From NCBI GenBank assembly GCA_026874595.1, contig JAPPUL010000078.1, positions 124,001-188,000 on the forward strand: a stretch of DNA of 64,000 nucleotides. The letters run 5' to 3'. The notes below the pieces were generated by a model. It was not told the DNA's origin, made no database searches, and saw only the letters and a list, made by a program, of their open reading frames with translations. The translations under genes and the position numbers were made by a program. Below are positions 53,568 to 61,666 of the stretch, one piece after another. Each line of letters opens with the position of its first letter. The stretch's first letter is position 1. The DNA comes from Sipunculus nudus. Taxonomy: Eukaryota > Annelida > Sipuncula > Golfingiida > Sipunculidae.

Positions 53568-56223
53568 ACTCTAATGCCACCCTCGGGACTATTTCACTAG
53601 CTTTCAAAGCCGGATAATAACCTGATAAGATCGATAATATTGGAAATAGTAATAGTATATATAATATCTCAGGCGAGATAGTATAATCTAAATGCCAGCC
53701 TACTGTGTGTTTATTTATTATATTTACTGTAACTAATGATAGCAGTATCCCGCTTACTAACCCTAAAAGTGCACTTATAAACCCTATAAATGTCGATTGT
53801 GTAACTATTATCTTAACTATTTGGCCTTTTAAAGCACCTAGTGCCTTCAATATCCCTATCTCGCGTCTTCTGTCTACTACCGAGGATAATAACGCATTTA
53901 TTAAGCCTATTATCGCTATAAATACTGTTATAACAGACAGTACGTTAAACATATAAAATGTCTCGTCTATAGCTTTAAATATCTCTTCCTTAAACTCCTT
54001 AAGTGTTGTTACGATTAGTGTGTCTGGCTCTTTTACTCCCTTATAAAACGCTTGCTTGAAATTTTGACTTGTAACGCCTTCTTTTAAATAAACTTTGAAT
54101 ATGTCTACTTTATCGTCTTTAAAATGTTTTATATACGTCTTCCTTGGAATTGACACTATCCCTTTACTTGAAGGATAGTTTATTACTATCCCTGCTACCT
54201 TAAATGGCCCAATATCTAAACTCCCTCTATCACCAGATAGGTATAGCTCATCTCCTAAAGCCAAATTAAACCTATTTGCAAGCTTTGACGATATTAATAC
54301 CCCATCTCCCTCCTCCATAAGCTTATATGCCTCCTGCGCTGTTCCTCCTTCGTATCTATATCGAACCCGCTTTTGCATGATGTCTAGTCGGAATGAATGC
54401 AGCTCAACTACTTCTCCCTTATACGAGGACAGCATAAATCTGTAATAGTCTATGTCTTCTATATATTTTTCCTTAAGATTAGAAAGCTCTCCTAGCCGAT
54501 TTGATTCCATCGCAAAGATATCTCCTTCAGAATATGTTGAACCTGATACTATCGATATGTCTGCGTTGTTTACATTTACAAACCAATCCTCAAGCGTTTT
54601 ATGATAACTTTCTACCAATATCGAGATGTTTACTATTAAACCTATACTTATCATTAAAGTGCTCATTGCAAGCACGCTTTTGCCAAGACTTATTCCCCCC
54701 GTATTACTTATCCCTAGCTTTAGCTCAAATGAATCTCTTCTCTTTATTAGTAGCCGTTTTAATGCCATGTCAGACCATTTTATTATATGTTCCGTTATGT
54801 AGGGTAAAATGCTTGTAAAACCTACTATTATTAGAAAATTTGATAGAAAGCCATATAGTGCATCCCCTACATACATTCCCATAAGCGCTAGTATAAACCC
54901 TAAAACAAATATTATAAGACCTAAAATGTATAATAATCGCACATTCAAGCTACTCCTATTAGCTTGTATATTAGCATAAGGTCGTATGCTATAATTTGGC
55001 ATCTTTCTAAAACTTATCAGTATCGGTATGAATGTCGCTACCATTGTACTAAGAAAGCCAAATATAAAACCCTTTAATAATATCATATAGGATAATTTAA
55101 ACTCACTACCCTCAAGTAATGATTTATACATAATATTATAACGAAATGCCTCTACTGCAACATAGGAGAGTATATAACCTAACAATATCCCGAACGCAGA
55201 ACCAACAAGCCCTATCACTAAGCCCTTTAATGTAAATATTCTAACTATATCACCTCGACTGCCACCTATAGAACGTATTATTCCAATCTCCCGCTTCTTT
55301 TGTGTTATTGATGAGCCTATTGTATTCATTATCAAGTATATTCCCACCAAAAGCGAAATGAAGCTTACCACCTTTAAATTTAGGTCAAACGATTTATATA
55401 AATTCCCGAATTGTCGTACGCTATGGCCTTTCTCATTTATACTAAATCCTCCTTTCAATATCCCTTTTAACTTATTTATTACTACATCCCTATCCGCTAC
55501 TTCCATAACCTTTATATCTACTCTGTCAAGTCGCCCTTCCCTCTTAAATAAATATTGACTTGCGTACAAATCCATTAACACTATGTTACTTCGTTGTGAT
55601 ATACTATCTTCCCCCGACAATATACCCACTATCTCACACTCTATAACTCCATGAGCCGTTACAAGTTTAAAGCTCTTTACACCTTTATATCTATTTACGA
55701 AACCTCTTCCTACTATCACGCTACCTGGCTTTGTTAGAAACAATTCTAAATCAAAATTATAATCTGAACTGCCTTCATCTTTTCCTCCCTCCCCTCTTAC
55801 TCCTCCCCTTTCTCCCTCAGCTCCTAACCCTACATTAGATACCCCTTCTATATTTACAATACCACGCCTTGTTACATCTATTCCAAATACATACAATGTC
55901 TTTTCTAAAGTCCCCAGCTTCGCTTTAGTCTTATTCAGCAATACAGGATGTGCTTCCTTTATACCCTCCATCTCATATATATCCTTATATACCTCCTCCG
56001 AAAAACCTCCACGCCCTCGCACTACCTCTATATCTACTGTCCCACTCGATATCACGTTCAGTAGGTTTTGCATCGACTGTCTAACGCTATTTGACGCCCC
56101 CTCCACCGCCACGAATACTCCAACCCCAAGCGATATTCCTATTAACGTAATAAGAAGCTTTACCTTATTACCTTTTATATAAGGCTTTAGGAATAGTTTG
56201 CCAACCCTAAGCATCTTAATCAT
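53560..56223 (-). CDS. Large FtsX/MacB-family ABC permease
   Basis: The 887-residue protein has the layout of a duplicated FtsX permease: an N-terminal helix (about 25-45), a periplasmic MacB-PCD domain with AHPVLLNKTKAKLGTLEKT, FtsX helices near 285-410 and again near 760-880, and extra helices between 425 and 500. The closing block ILKALGALKGQIVKIIVTQS fits FtsX. The pair with the ATPase at 56254 resembles LolCDE or YbbAP lipid/lipoprotein export systems. Substrate unknown. Confidence 0.8.
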   Translation of the reverse strand: MIKMLRVGKLFLKPYIKGNKVKLLITLIGISLGVGVFVAVEGASNSVRQSMQNLLNVISSGTVDIEVVRGRGGFSEEVYKDIYEMEGIKEAHPVLLNKTKAKLGTLEKTLYVFGIDVTRRGIVNIEGVSNVGLGAEGERGGVRGEGGKDEGSSDYNFDLELFLTKPGSVIVGRGFVNRYKGVKSFKLVTAHGVIECEIVGILSGEDSISQRSNIVLMDLYASQYLFKREGRLDRVDIKVMEVADRDVVINKLKGILKGGFSINEKGHSVRQFGNLYKSFDLNLKVVSFISLLVGIYLIMNTIGSSITQKKREIGIIRSIGGSRGDIVRIFTLKGLVIGLVGSAFGILLGYILSYVAVEAFRYNIMYKSLLEGSEFKLSYMILLKGFIFGFLSTMVATFIPILISFRKMPNYSIRPYANIQANRSSLNVRLLYILGLIIFVLGFILALMGMYVGDALYGFLSNFLIIVGFTSILPYITEHIIKWSDMALKRLLIKRRDSFELKLGISNTGGISLGKSVLAMSTLMISIGLIVNISILVESYHKTLEDWFVNVNNADISIVSGSTYSEGDIFAMESNRLGELSNLKEKYIEDIDYYRFMLSSYKGEVVELHSFRLDIMQKRVRYRYEGGTAQEAYKLMEEGDGVLISSKLANRFNLALGDELYLSGDRGSLDIGPFKVAGIVINYPSSKGIVSIPRKTYIKHFKDDKVDIFKVYLKEGVTSQNFKQAFYKGVKEPDTLIVTTLKEFKEEIFKAIDETFYMFNVLSVITVFIAIIGLINALLSSVVDRRREIGILKALGALKGQIVKIIVTQSTFIGFISALLGLVSGILLSLVTVNIINKHTVGWHLDYTISPEILYILLLFPILSILSGYYPALKASEIVPRVALEYE

Positions 56224-56253
56224 TTAATAATACCTGCTTCCATAACAAAATAA

Positions 56254-56961
56254 CTAATAAAGACTCCCGCAAGAAAGCTTATAACGACTAACACCTCCTC
56301 GTTTGTATATCTTCTCATCGTGGGTTACCAATATTACCGCGCTTTTATGTAAGCTCACCATCTTCTCAAAAATATCAAGTACTAATAAACTATTTTCTAT
56401 ATCTAAATTTCCCGTTGGCTCATCGGCTAATATCAATTTCGGCTCCGTTGACAACGCCCGCGCTATTGATACCCTTTGCATCTCACCACCTGATAACTCA
56501 TCCGGTAAAGAACCCTCCTTCCCTAAAAGTCCTACCTCGTTTAACAAAAACTGTGCCCGTTCTGATGCATCTTTATAACTTATACCTTTAAACAATAAAG
56601 ACAGCATTACGTTCTCTTGGGCGCTAAGGCCTGGTAGCAAATTGAAAAATTGAAATACTATCCCTATCTTGTCTCGACGAAGCTCACTTAGCTTTTGGTC
56701 TTTCATCTTGCTTACCAACTCGCCGCCAAACCATATCTGCCCTCCATCCGCTTTATCTATTCCTGATATCAAGTTTAACAATGTGCTCTTACCACTACCA
56801 CTCTCTCCCGTTACAACTACAAACTCCCCCTCAGCAACTTCTAAAGCACATCCATCCAATACCTTACGTTCGACCAAACCCTCCATATATCCCTTTTGCA
56901 AATCCTTTATCTTTAATAACATTTTCCCCCTACATACAAACTCCATAAGCCATTCCCTCAA
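56254..56961 (-). CDS. LolD/MacB-type ABC ATPase
   Basis: The 235-residue ATPase has Walker A GESGSGKSTL (52-61), signature LSGGEMQRVSIARAL, and Walker B LILADEPTGNLD, with the TGNLD motif of the LolD/MacB class. The internal ATG at residue 14 (MLLKIKDLQKGY) is a likelier start. It precedes and probably energises the permease at 53560. Confidence 0.93.
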   Translation of the reverse strand: MREWLMEFVCRGKMLLKIKDLQKGYMEGLVERKVLDGCALEVAEGEFVVVTGESGSGKSTLLNLISGIDKADGGQIWFGGELVSKMKDQKLSELRRDKIGIVFQFFNLLPGLSAQENVMLSLLFKGISYKDASERAQFLLNEVGLLGKEGSLPDELSGGEMQRVSIARALSTEPKLILADEPTGNLDIENSLLVLDIFEKMVSLHKSAVILVTHDEKIYKRGGVSRYKLSCGSLY

Positions 56962-57016
56962 AATAACAAAATAAAATATATATCTTAATATAGCCTTTAG
57001 ATTAAAAAAACATTAG

Positions 57017-57037
57017 GAATTTGCAATTCTTTTTTTT
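57017..57037 (+). terminator. Terminator-shaped hairpin upstream of trxB
   Basis: GAATT-TGC-AATTC followed by eight T, 97 bases before the trxB ATG. Only plus-strand transcripts from within the divergent gap would meet it, so it could be a leader attenuator or chance. Confidence 0.3.
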
Positions 57038-57133
57038 ATATTATTTTTATTATTAAATTAGTAATTACTTATTTTCTTATCCCAAAATAGTAAATAATAT
57101 TCTTAAATCTTAAATAAAACCTAGGATAGATTC

Positions 57134-58090
57134 ATGACTGAAAAACTTATTATTATCGGCTCTGGACCCGCAGGTTGGACTGCCTCCATTTATGCTGCTC
57201 GTGCTAACTTAAATCCTTTCCTTTATGAGGGCCAAATTACTCAAGATTTACTCCCCGGTGGCCAACTTATGTTTACTAACGATGTTGACAACTTTCCTGG
57301 ATTCCCTGAGGGTATTCGTGGGCCTGACCTTATGGAGACTATGAAAAAACAGGCTAAACGATTTGATGTTAGATCTGTTACTGAGTCAATTGTTAAGGTT
57401 GACTTCTCATCTTCTCCTTTTACTCTAACAGATAGTAAGGGCAATGAAGTTAAGGCTCACTCTGTTATAATTGCAACAGGTGCTAAGGCTAATTGGCTTG
57501 GCATTGATAACGAAGCTCGGCTTGCTCAAAGTGGGGGCGGGGTTTCTGCTTGTGCCGTTTGTGATGGCGCTTTGCCTGTTTATAAAGGTAAGGAACTTGC
57601 CGTTGTCGGCGGTGGGGATACTGCTTTGGAAGAAGCTACTTATCTTACTAAGTTTGCTTCTACCGTTCATTTAATTCATAGAAGAGAGGAACTTCGTGCA
57701 AGTCATATTATGCAACAACATCTTTTTCAGAAAAAGAATGTTACTATTCACTGGAATAAAAAAGTTACTAAGATAGTTGGACAGGACTTTATAAAGTCTT
57801 TAGAACTTGAAGATACTAAGGATGGAAGCTCATCTAAGCTTGATGTTGGGGGGCTTTTTGTTGCTATTGGGCATACTCCTATTACTGAATTTATTAAAGG
57901 ACAAATAGAGCTTACTAATAGCGGTTACATTAAACTCAGCAAATCTTTTCGGACTATAACTAATGTTGAAGGTGTTTTTGCTGCCGGCGATGTTATTGAT
58001 GATTACTATAGGCAGGCCGTTACTTCTGCTGGAACCGGCTGTATGGCTGCTTTGGATGCTGAGAGATGGCTTGCTTCTAAAGGTTTATAG
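57134..58090 (+). CDS. trxB: Thioredoxin reductase
   Basis: The 318-residue flavoprotein reduces thioredoxin with NADPH. It has the FAD motif GSGPAGWTA (9-17), redox CAVC (Cys140, Cys143), NAD(P)-binding VGGGDTALEEA and the closing FAD motif GVFAAGDV. Length is normal. AGGAT lies 6 bases before the ATG. Codons are T-rich, unlike the minus-strand genes around it. Confidence 0.97.
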   Translation: MTEKLIIIGSGPAGWTASIYAARANLNPFLYEGQITQDLLPGGQLMFTNDVDNFPGFPEGIRGPDLMETMKKQAKRFDVRSVTESIVKVDFSSSPFTLTDSKGNEVKAHSVIIATGAKANWLGIDNEARLAQSGGGVSACAVCDGALPVYKGKELAVVGGGDTALEEATYLTKFASTVHLIHRREELRASHIMQQHLFQKKNVTIHWNKKVTKIVGQDFIKSLELEDTKDGSSSKLDVGGLFVAIGHTPITEFIKGQIELTNSGYIKLSKSFRTITNVEGVFAAGDVIDDYYRQAVTSAGTGCMAALDAERWLASKGL

Positions 58091-58099
58091 TTTATAAGC

Positions 58100-59026
58100 T
58101 TACCCCAGAAGATCATCTACGTCTTTATACCTATCTCTTTCCCTTATAGTATCCTCTTTTATATGGACATCCTTTTTAGTCTTAATTGTTTCCTTAAGCT
58201 CTTTTAAATTCTCATCTGCTTGTCTTTTAAATAAATAGAGCATATCTCGATATACATTATTTTGATATCTTAAAACCAAATTATTAAGATTTGTGTTTAA
58301 TATTGATACATATACTTTTTGGTTTGTAAACTCTTTGTAGCCAACATATTCCATGTGACTTATATTATTATAAGTCTCTTTCGATACCTTAAACGTTATC
58401 AATATTTCTCCATAAGAAAACACGAATACTGCATAATCCCCTTCAAACCTAAAACTAAACTTACCGTATAACGATTTTAATCCCTTTATATATCTTATTA
58501 TTTCATCAAGTCTAAAATTTGCTCGGTAATTTATCTTGTATAAAGCATCATCATAAAAACTAAATCGTATGTCTCTTATAAGCGGGTTTAACTTTATACC
58601 ATCTGTTTGCCCTATCCTAAAACTTGATAGCTTACTGTAGTATAATTCAAAACTGTTTTTCTTTCCTAAGACTCGGAAATTTGAACCAAGCCTATCTAGC
58701 TCATTTAGACTTATATAGTAAGTTTCTCCCTCTATTGCATACTTTATTGCATTCTTTGTATACTTATATAAAAACTCTTTTGATAATAAAAAATATGGGT
58801 CTATACTCACTATCTTTGTTTTAAAATCACTTAACATATAATCAAGTCCATAATTATTTATCTTCTTTAATGTGTTTTCTTTACTACTCCCTAGATATAT
58901 GTCTTTGAATCCAATAGCTTGCATTAAAAGTAACGAGCTTTCTTTTGCATAAGACATAGTCTCTACTCTAACAAAACTTATTACTAACAATAGCATTACT
59001 AAACCTTTTTTAAACCATTTTATCAT
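58100..59026 (-). CDS. Hypothetical exported protein
   Basis: I do not recognise this 308-residue protein. It has a signal peptide (cleavage after SYA near residue 27) and a mostly helical and strand mature part with repeated aromatic Tyr/Phe, ending in a Lys/Glu-rich tail (ELKETIKTKKDVHIKED). It lies downstream of the lipoprotein at 59061 on the same strand and may be cotranscribed. Confidence 0.55.
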   Translation of the reverse strand: MIKWFKKGLVMLLLVISFVRVETMSYAKESSLLLMQAIGFKDIYLGSSKENTLKKINNYGLDYMLSDFKTKIVSIDPYFLLSKEFLYKYTKNAIKYAIEGETYYISLNELDRLGSNFRVLGKKNSFELYYSKLSSFRIGQTDGIKLNPLIRDIRFSFYDDALYKINYRANFRLDEIIRYIKGLKSLYGKFSFRFEGDYAVFVFSYGEILITFKVSKETYNNISHMEYVGYKEFTNQKVYVSILNTNLNNLVLRYQNNVYRDMLYLFKRQADENLKELKETIKTKKDVHIKEDTIRERDRYKDVDDLLG

Positions 59027-59060
59027 GAAATTGTCCTCATTATATTACAATAGCACTAGA

Positions 59061-60146
59061 TTAATTAAAATCCTTTATGAAAAATATTATCTCATATATA
59101 CGAAGATTATTTAAATATCCTGGATATATGTCTTTTATCCGCAGCTTTACTCCATTTGTATATATATCTTTTAAAAAATAAATTACTTGTAAACCTGATT
59201 TATCTTCAAGTTCCATATCTATTACATCTCTTTGGAAACTACTAACACCTCCTCCAAGACTAATTAAGCCCACCTGCGAAAACCATACCCTTGCTTCCTT
59301 TAGTCGGTGGTACTTTTTCCTATCTTTAATATTATTTAAAGCTACACTACCATCACCTAGCCTACTCAATCTTACGTCCGGATAGCTAACTATCCCTATC
59401 CCGCTAAGTCTTAAATTGTGCCTTAACTCTCTCCTTCCCTCTTTTCCCTCTTTTCCCTCTTTTCCCTCTTTTCCCTCTTTCCCTTTTTCCTCTTCTTTCC
59501 CTTCCCTCCCTTTTCTCCCTCTCGAAAAGAAAAACTCCAGCTCAAGACCAAGTGTTCCCATAAGACCTGAATGTTCGTAATAACTACTTAGATTCCCGTC
59601 TATTAAATTATTTTTACCAAAACCTCTTTTTGCATCCCCATTCAATACTACCTCAAGATTATAAGCATTTGTTAAATTTTTAACTCCTCCTCCTCTGCTC
59701 TCCCCTCCTCCCAAATATAAACCCTTTTCATACTCCCTTAAAAGCTCATAATACTTTACCAGCCTCCCTCCAAACTCCCCCCTATTAAAATAATATCTAC
59801 CTTCAAGCCCTATATTTGGAACCTCTATCACTATACTACCAGCTCCTTCACTCGTTACCGCATCCCTGAAAATTATCCTCTCACCCTCTTTATACTTTTT
59901 ACGTAATCCTAACCCCCCTCCTACCCAATATATTACATACTCACGCGCATTCAAAACCCTCCCTGCCTCCCTACCTTTTACAAGTTCAGCTCCCCTTTTC
60001 GATTTAAACACAAATTTATCCCCTGCAAAGTTAAGTATGATATCATCTCCTGCCCCGTACCACCTCCCTTCGAAAAATTTTACCTCGTCAGTTCCACATC
60101 CTACTTTAATTAATAGCAATAAAAGCAATACTAATCCTTTTTTCAT
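59061..60146 (-). CDS. Lipoprotein with discoidin-like domain and KEG repeats
   Basis: The 361-residue protein has a signal peptide ending in KVGC (Cys17). A strand-rich N-terminal part follows, then a section with LIDGNLSSYYEHSG, the usual opening of an F5/8-type (discoidin) or NADase-type glycan-binding domain, interrupted by a KEG tandem array (9-bp unit, 59432-59480), and ending with VKLRIKDIYPGYLNNLRIYEI, also typical of that fold. This suggests binding of a surface carbohydrate. Family assignment is tentative. Confidence 0.55.
   Translation of the reverse strand: MKKGLVLLLLLLIKVGCGTDEVKFFEGRWYGAGDDIILNFAGDKFVFKSKRGAELVKGREAGRVLNAREYVIYWVGGGLGLRKKYKEGERIIFRDAVTSEGAGSIVIEVPNIGLEGRYYFNRGEFGGRLVKYYELLREYEKGLYLGGGESRGGGVKNLTNAYNLEVVLNGDAKRGFGKNNLIDGNLSSYYEHSGLMGTLGLELEFFFSRGRKGREGKEEEKGKEGKEGKEGKEGKEGRRELRHNLRLSGIGIVSYPDVRLSRLGDGSVALNNIKDRKKYHRLKEARVWFSQVGLISLGGGVSSFQRDVIDMELEDKSGLQVIYFLKDIYTNGVKLRIKDIYPGYLNNLRIYEIIFFIKDFN
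59432..59480 (-). repeat. 9-bp in-frame tandem repeat in the discoidin-like lipoprotein
   Basis: About five copies of TTTTCCCTC (coding strand GAGGGAAAA) encode Lys-Glu-Gly repeats and interrupt the predicted discoidin-like domain. Confidence 0.9.
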
Positions 60147-60295
60147 CTCTTATCTTTATTTAATTTAAGCTCGCTTCCTTTTAGCTCGTTTTGTTTTTCT
60201 TTATTACACATTTTTAAATTTCACCTAAAAAGTGTTTCGTCATTCTAACTTTAAACCGAGATTTTTAGCAAACATATTTTACCACTTTTTTTTTT

Positions 60296-61576
60296 ATGAT
60301 TTACTTTAAACTTTTTGACATCGTTAAATATCTAGTTGAAGGGCAGCATTTTTATACTAAATTCTCTCTTTTCATTTGCTTTACTTTATTTATAACAAAT
60401 AGCTCTTATCCTATTGAGGCTACTTTAATCGATTTCTCTTTATTTGAAAAACATAATAAGACTTTCCTACCTTCCCTTCTTTCTAAAGAAAACTCAAGGC
60501 TATATTCACAATCCAATTTCAGAAAACTCTATTATGAAAACCCAGATAACCCTAAATTACAAAACTTCTTCTTTAAACCCTTTTATGAAAATATCCCGCG
60601 CTTTTCTATCACTTACAACGACATCTCTTTTGATAAGTGGATTATAAATTATTATCCCAAGAATAAATCAAATTCTTTTCCAAACCAAAATATCAGCCTA
60701 AACAATAAAGTCAATAACTTGCCAAGTCATATCTACAAAAACGCTTACTTCCATATCCATTTCCCGCATAAGTCTTCTTTTGCTTCTATTAAACCCCCTT
60801 TTAGAATATATCCTCATGACAAAATGGGCAACTTCATTAACTTAAACAACGGTATCATCTTAAACACTAAAAACATCAAAAAGATTTCTATGAGAATTGG
60901 CTTTACCAACAAAAACTTTAGGAATGTCTCTTTATTCATTATATTAAGAAATCATAAAAATATTACTTCCAAATTCCAACTCGGCTTTTTAAATATTAAA
61001 CCTAATAACAACTTTAAATACAAGTTTAAATATTTTTCTAAATACGATGGTAAGCAGTTTGACAACAAAGACATTATAAATCCTAGCGACCTTAATAAAC
61101 ATACACTCTTTTATAAAGCTTTATTTGTTAATGACTCTTTACGCTCTTTTGATATCGTTAAACATCAAAATGTTATCTATTCTGAAGATACTTTGGTCTT
61201 TATAAACAGCAACTATATCCCTCATAACAAAAACATTAACTTCGCTAATAAAAAACAAGCTTATCCACAGGATATCCCTTTCCTCGCTTTTGAAAGCATT
61301 ATTTTAAAGAATAATGACCTTTTCAAAGTAAAAAACTTTCAAATATTTCTCAAAGATATTAAAATATACCATGACAAATATTTTAACGATGATATCATAG
61401 CTTTACAAAAACAGGATGATAGCATTTGGAATATAATTAGTGAGAAAAATAAACTATTACGTCATAAACTTGAAGTACATAATGCTAAAATTTTACTTAA
61501 TCTGTTTGATGTTGCTAAAGCTGCTGGGATATATAAGTATGACGATTTTAAGAAGTTTTTTAACTATTCTAAGTAA
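60296..61576 (+). CDS. FlaA-like exported protein (tentative)
   Basis: The 426-residue protein has a hydrophobic N-terminus (about 22-38), so is probably exported. Its core recalls spirochaete flagellar sheath FlaA: ISFDKWIINYYP, then NIKKISMRIGFTNKNFRNVS, a LGFLNIKP strand, and the closing FQIFLKDIKIYHDKYF that matches the FlaA LDDI...D pattern. The N-terminal 100 residues and C-terminal tail are not typical. No flagellar genes are adjacent, so another beta-sandwich role is possible. It is F/N/K/S-rich. Confidence 0.35.
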   Translation: MIYFKLFDIVKYLVEGQHFYTKFSLFICFTLFITNSSYPIEATLIDFSLFEKHNKTFLPSLLSKENSRLYSQSNFRKLYYENPDNPKLQNFFFKPFYENIPRFSITYNDISFDKWIINYYPKNKSNSFPNQNISLNNKVNNLPSHIYKNAYFHIHFPHKSSFASIKPPFRIYPHDKMGNFINLNNGIILNTKNIKKISMRIGFTNKNFRNVSLFIILRNHKNITSKFQLGFLNIKPNNNFKYKFKYFSKYDGKQFDNKDIINPSDLNKHTLFYKALFVNDSLRSFDIVKHQNVIYSEDTLVFINSNYIPHNKNINFANKKQAYPQDIPFLAFESIILKNNDLFKVKNFQIFLKDIKIYHDKYFNDDIIALQKQDDSIWNIISEKNKLLRHKLEVHNAKILLNLFDVAKAAGIYKYDDFKKFFNYSK

Positions 61577-61666
61577 CTTTTATATACCTCATTTATTCTC
61601 TTCTTCTATTTCATCTTCTCTTGCAAAATACATGTTATTTAGGCTTTTGGGGTTTGCGACAATATA

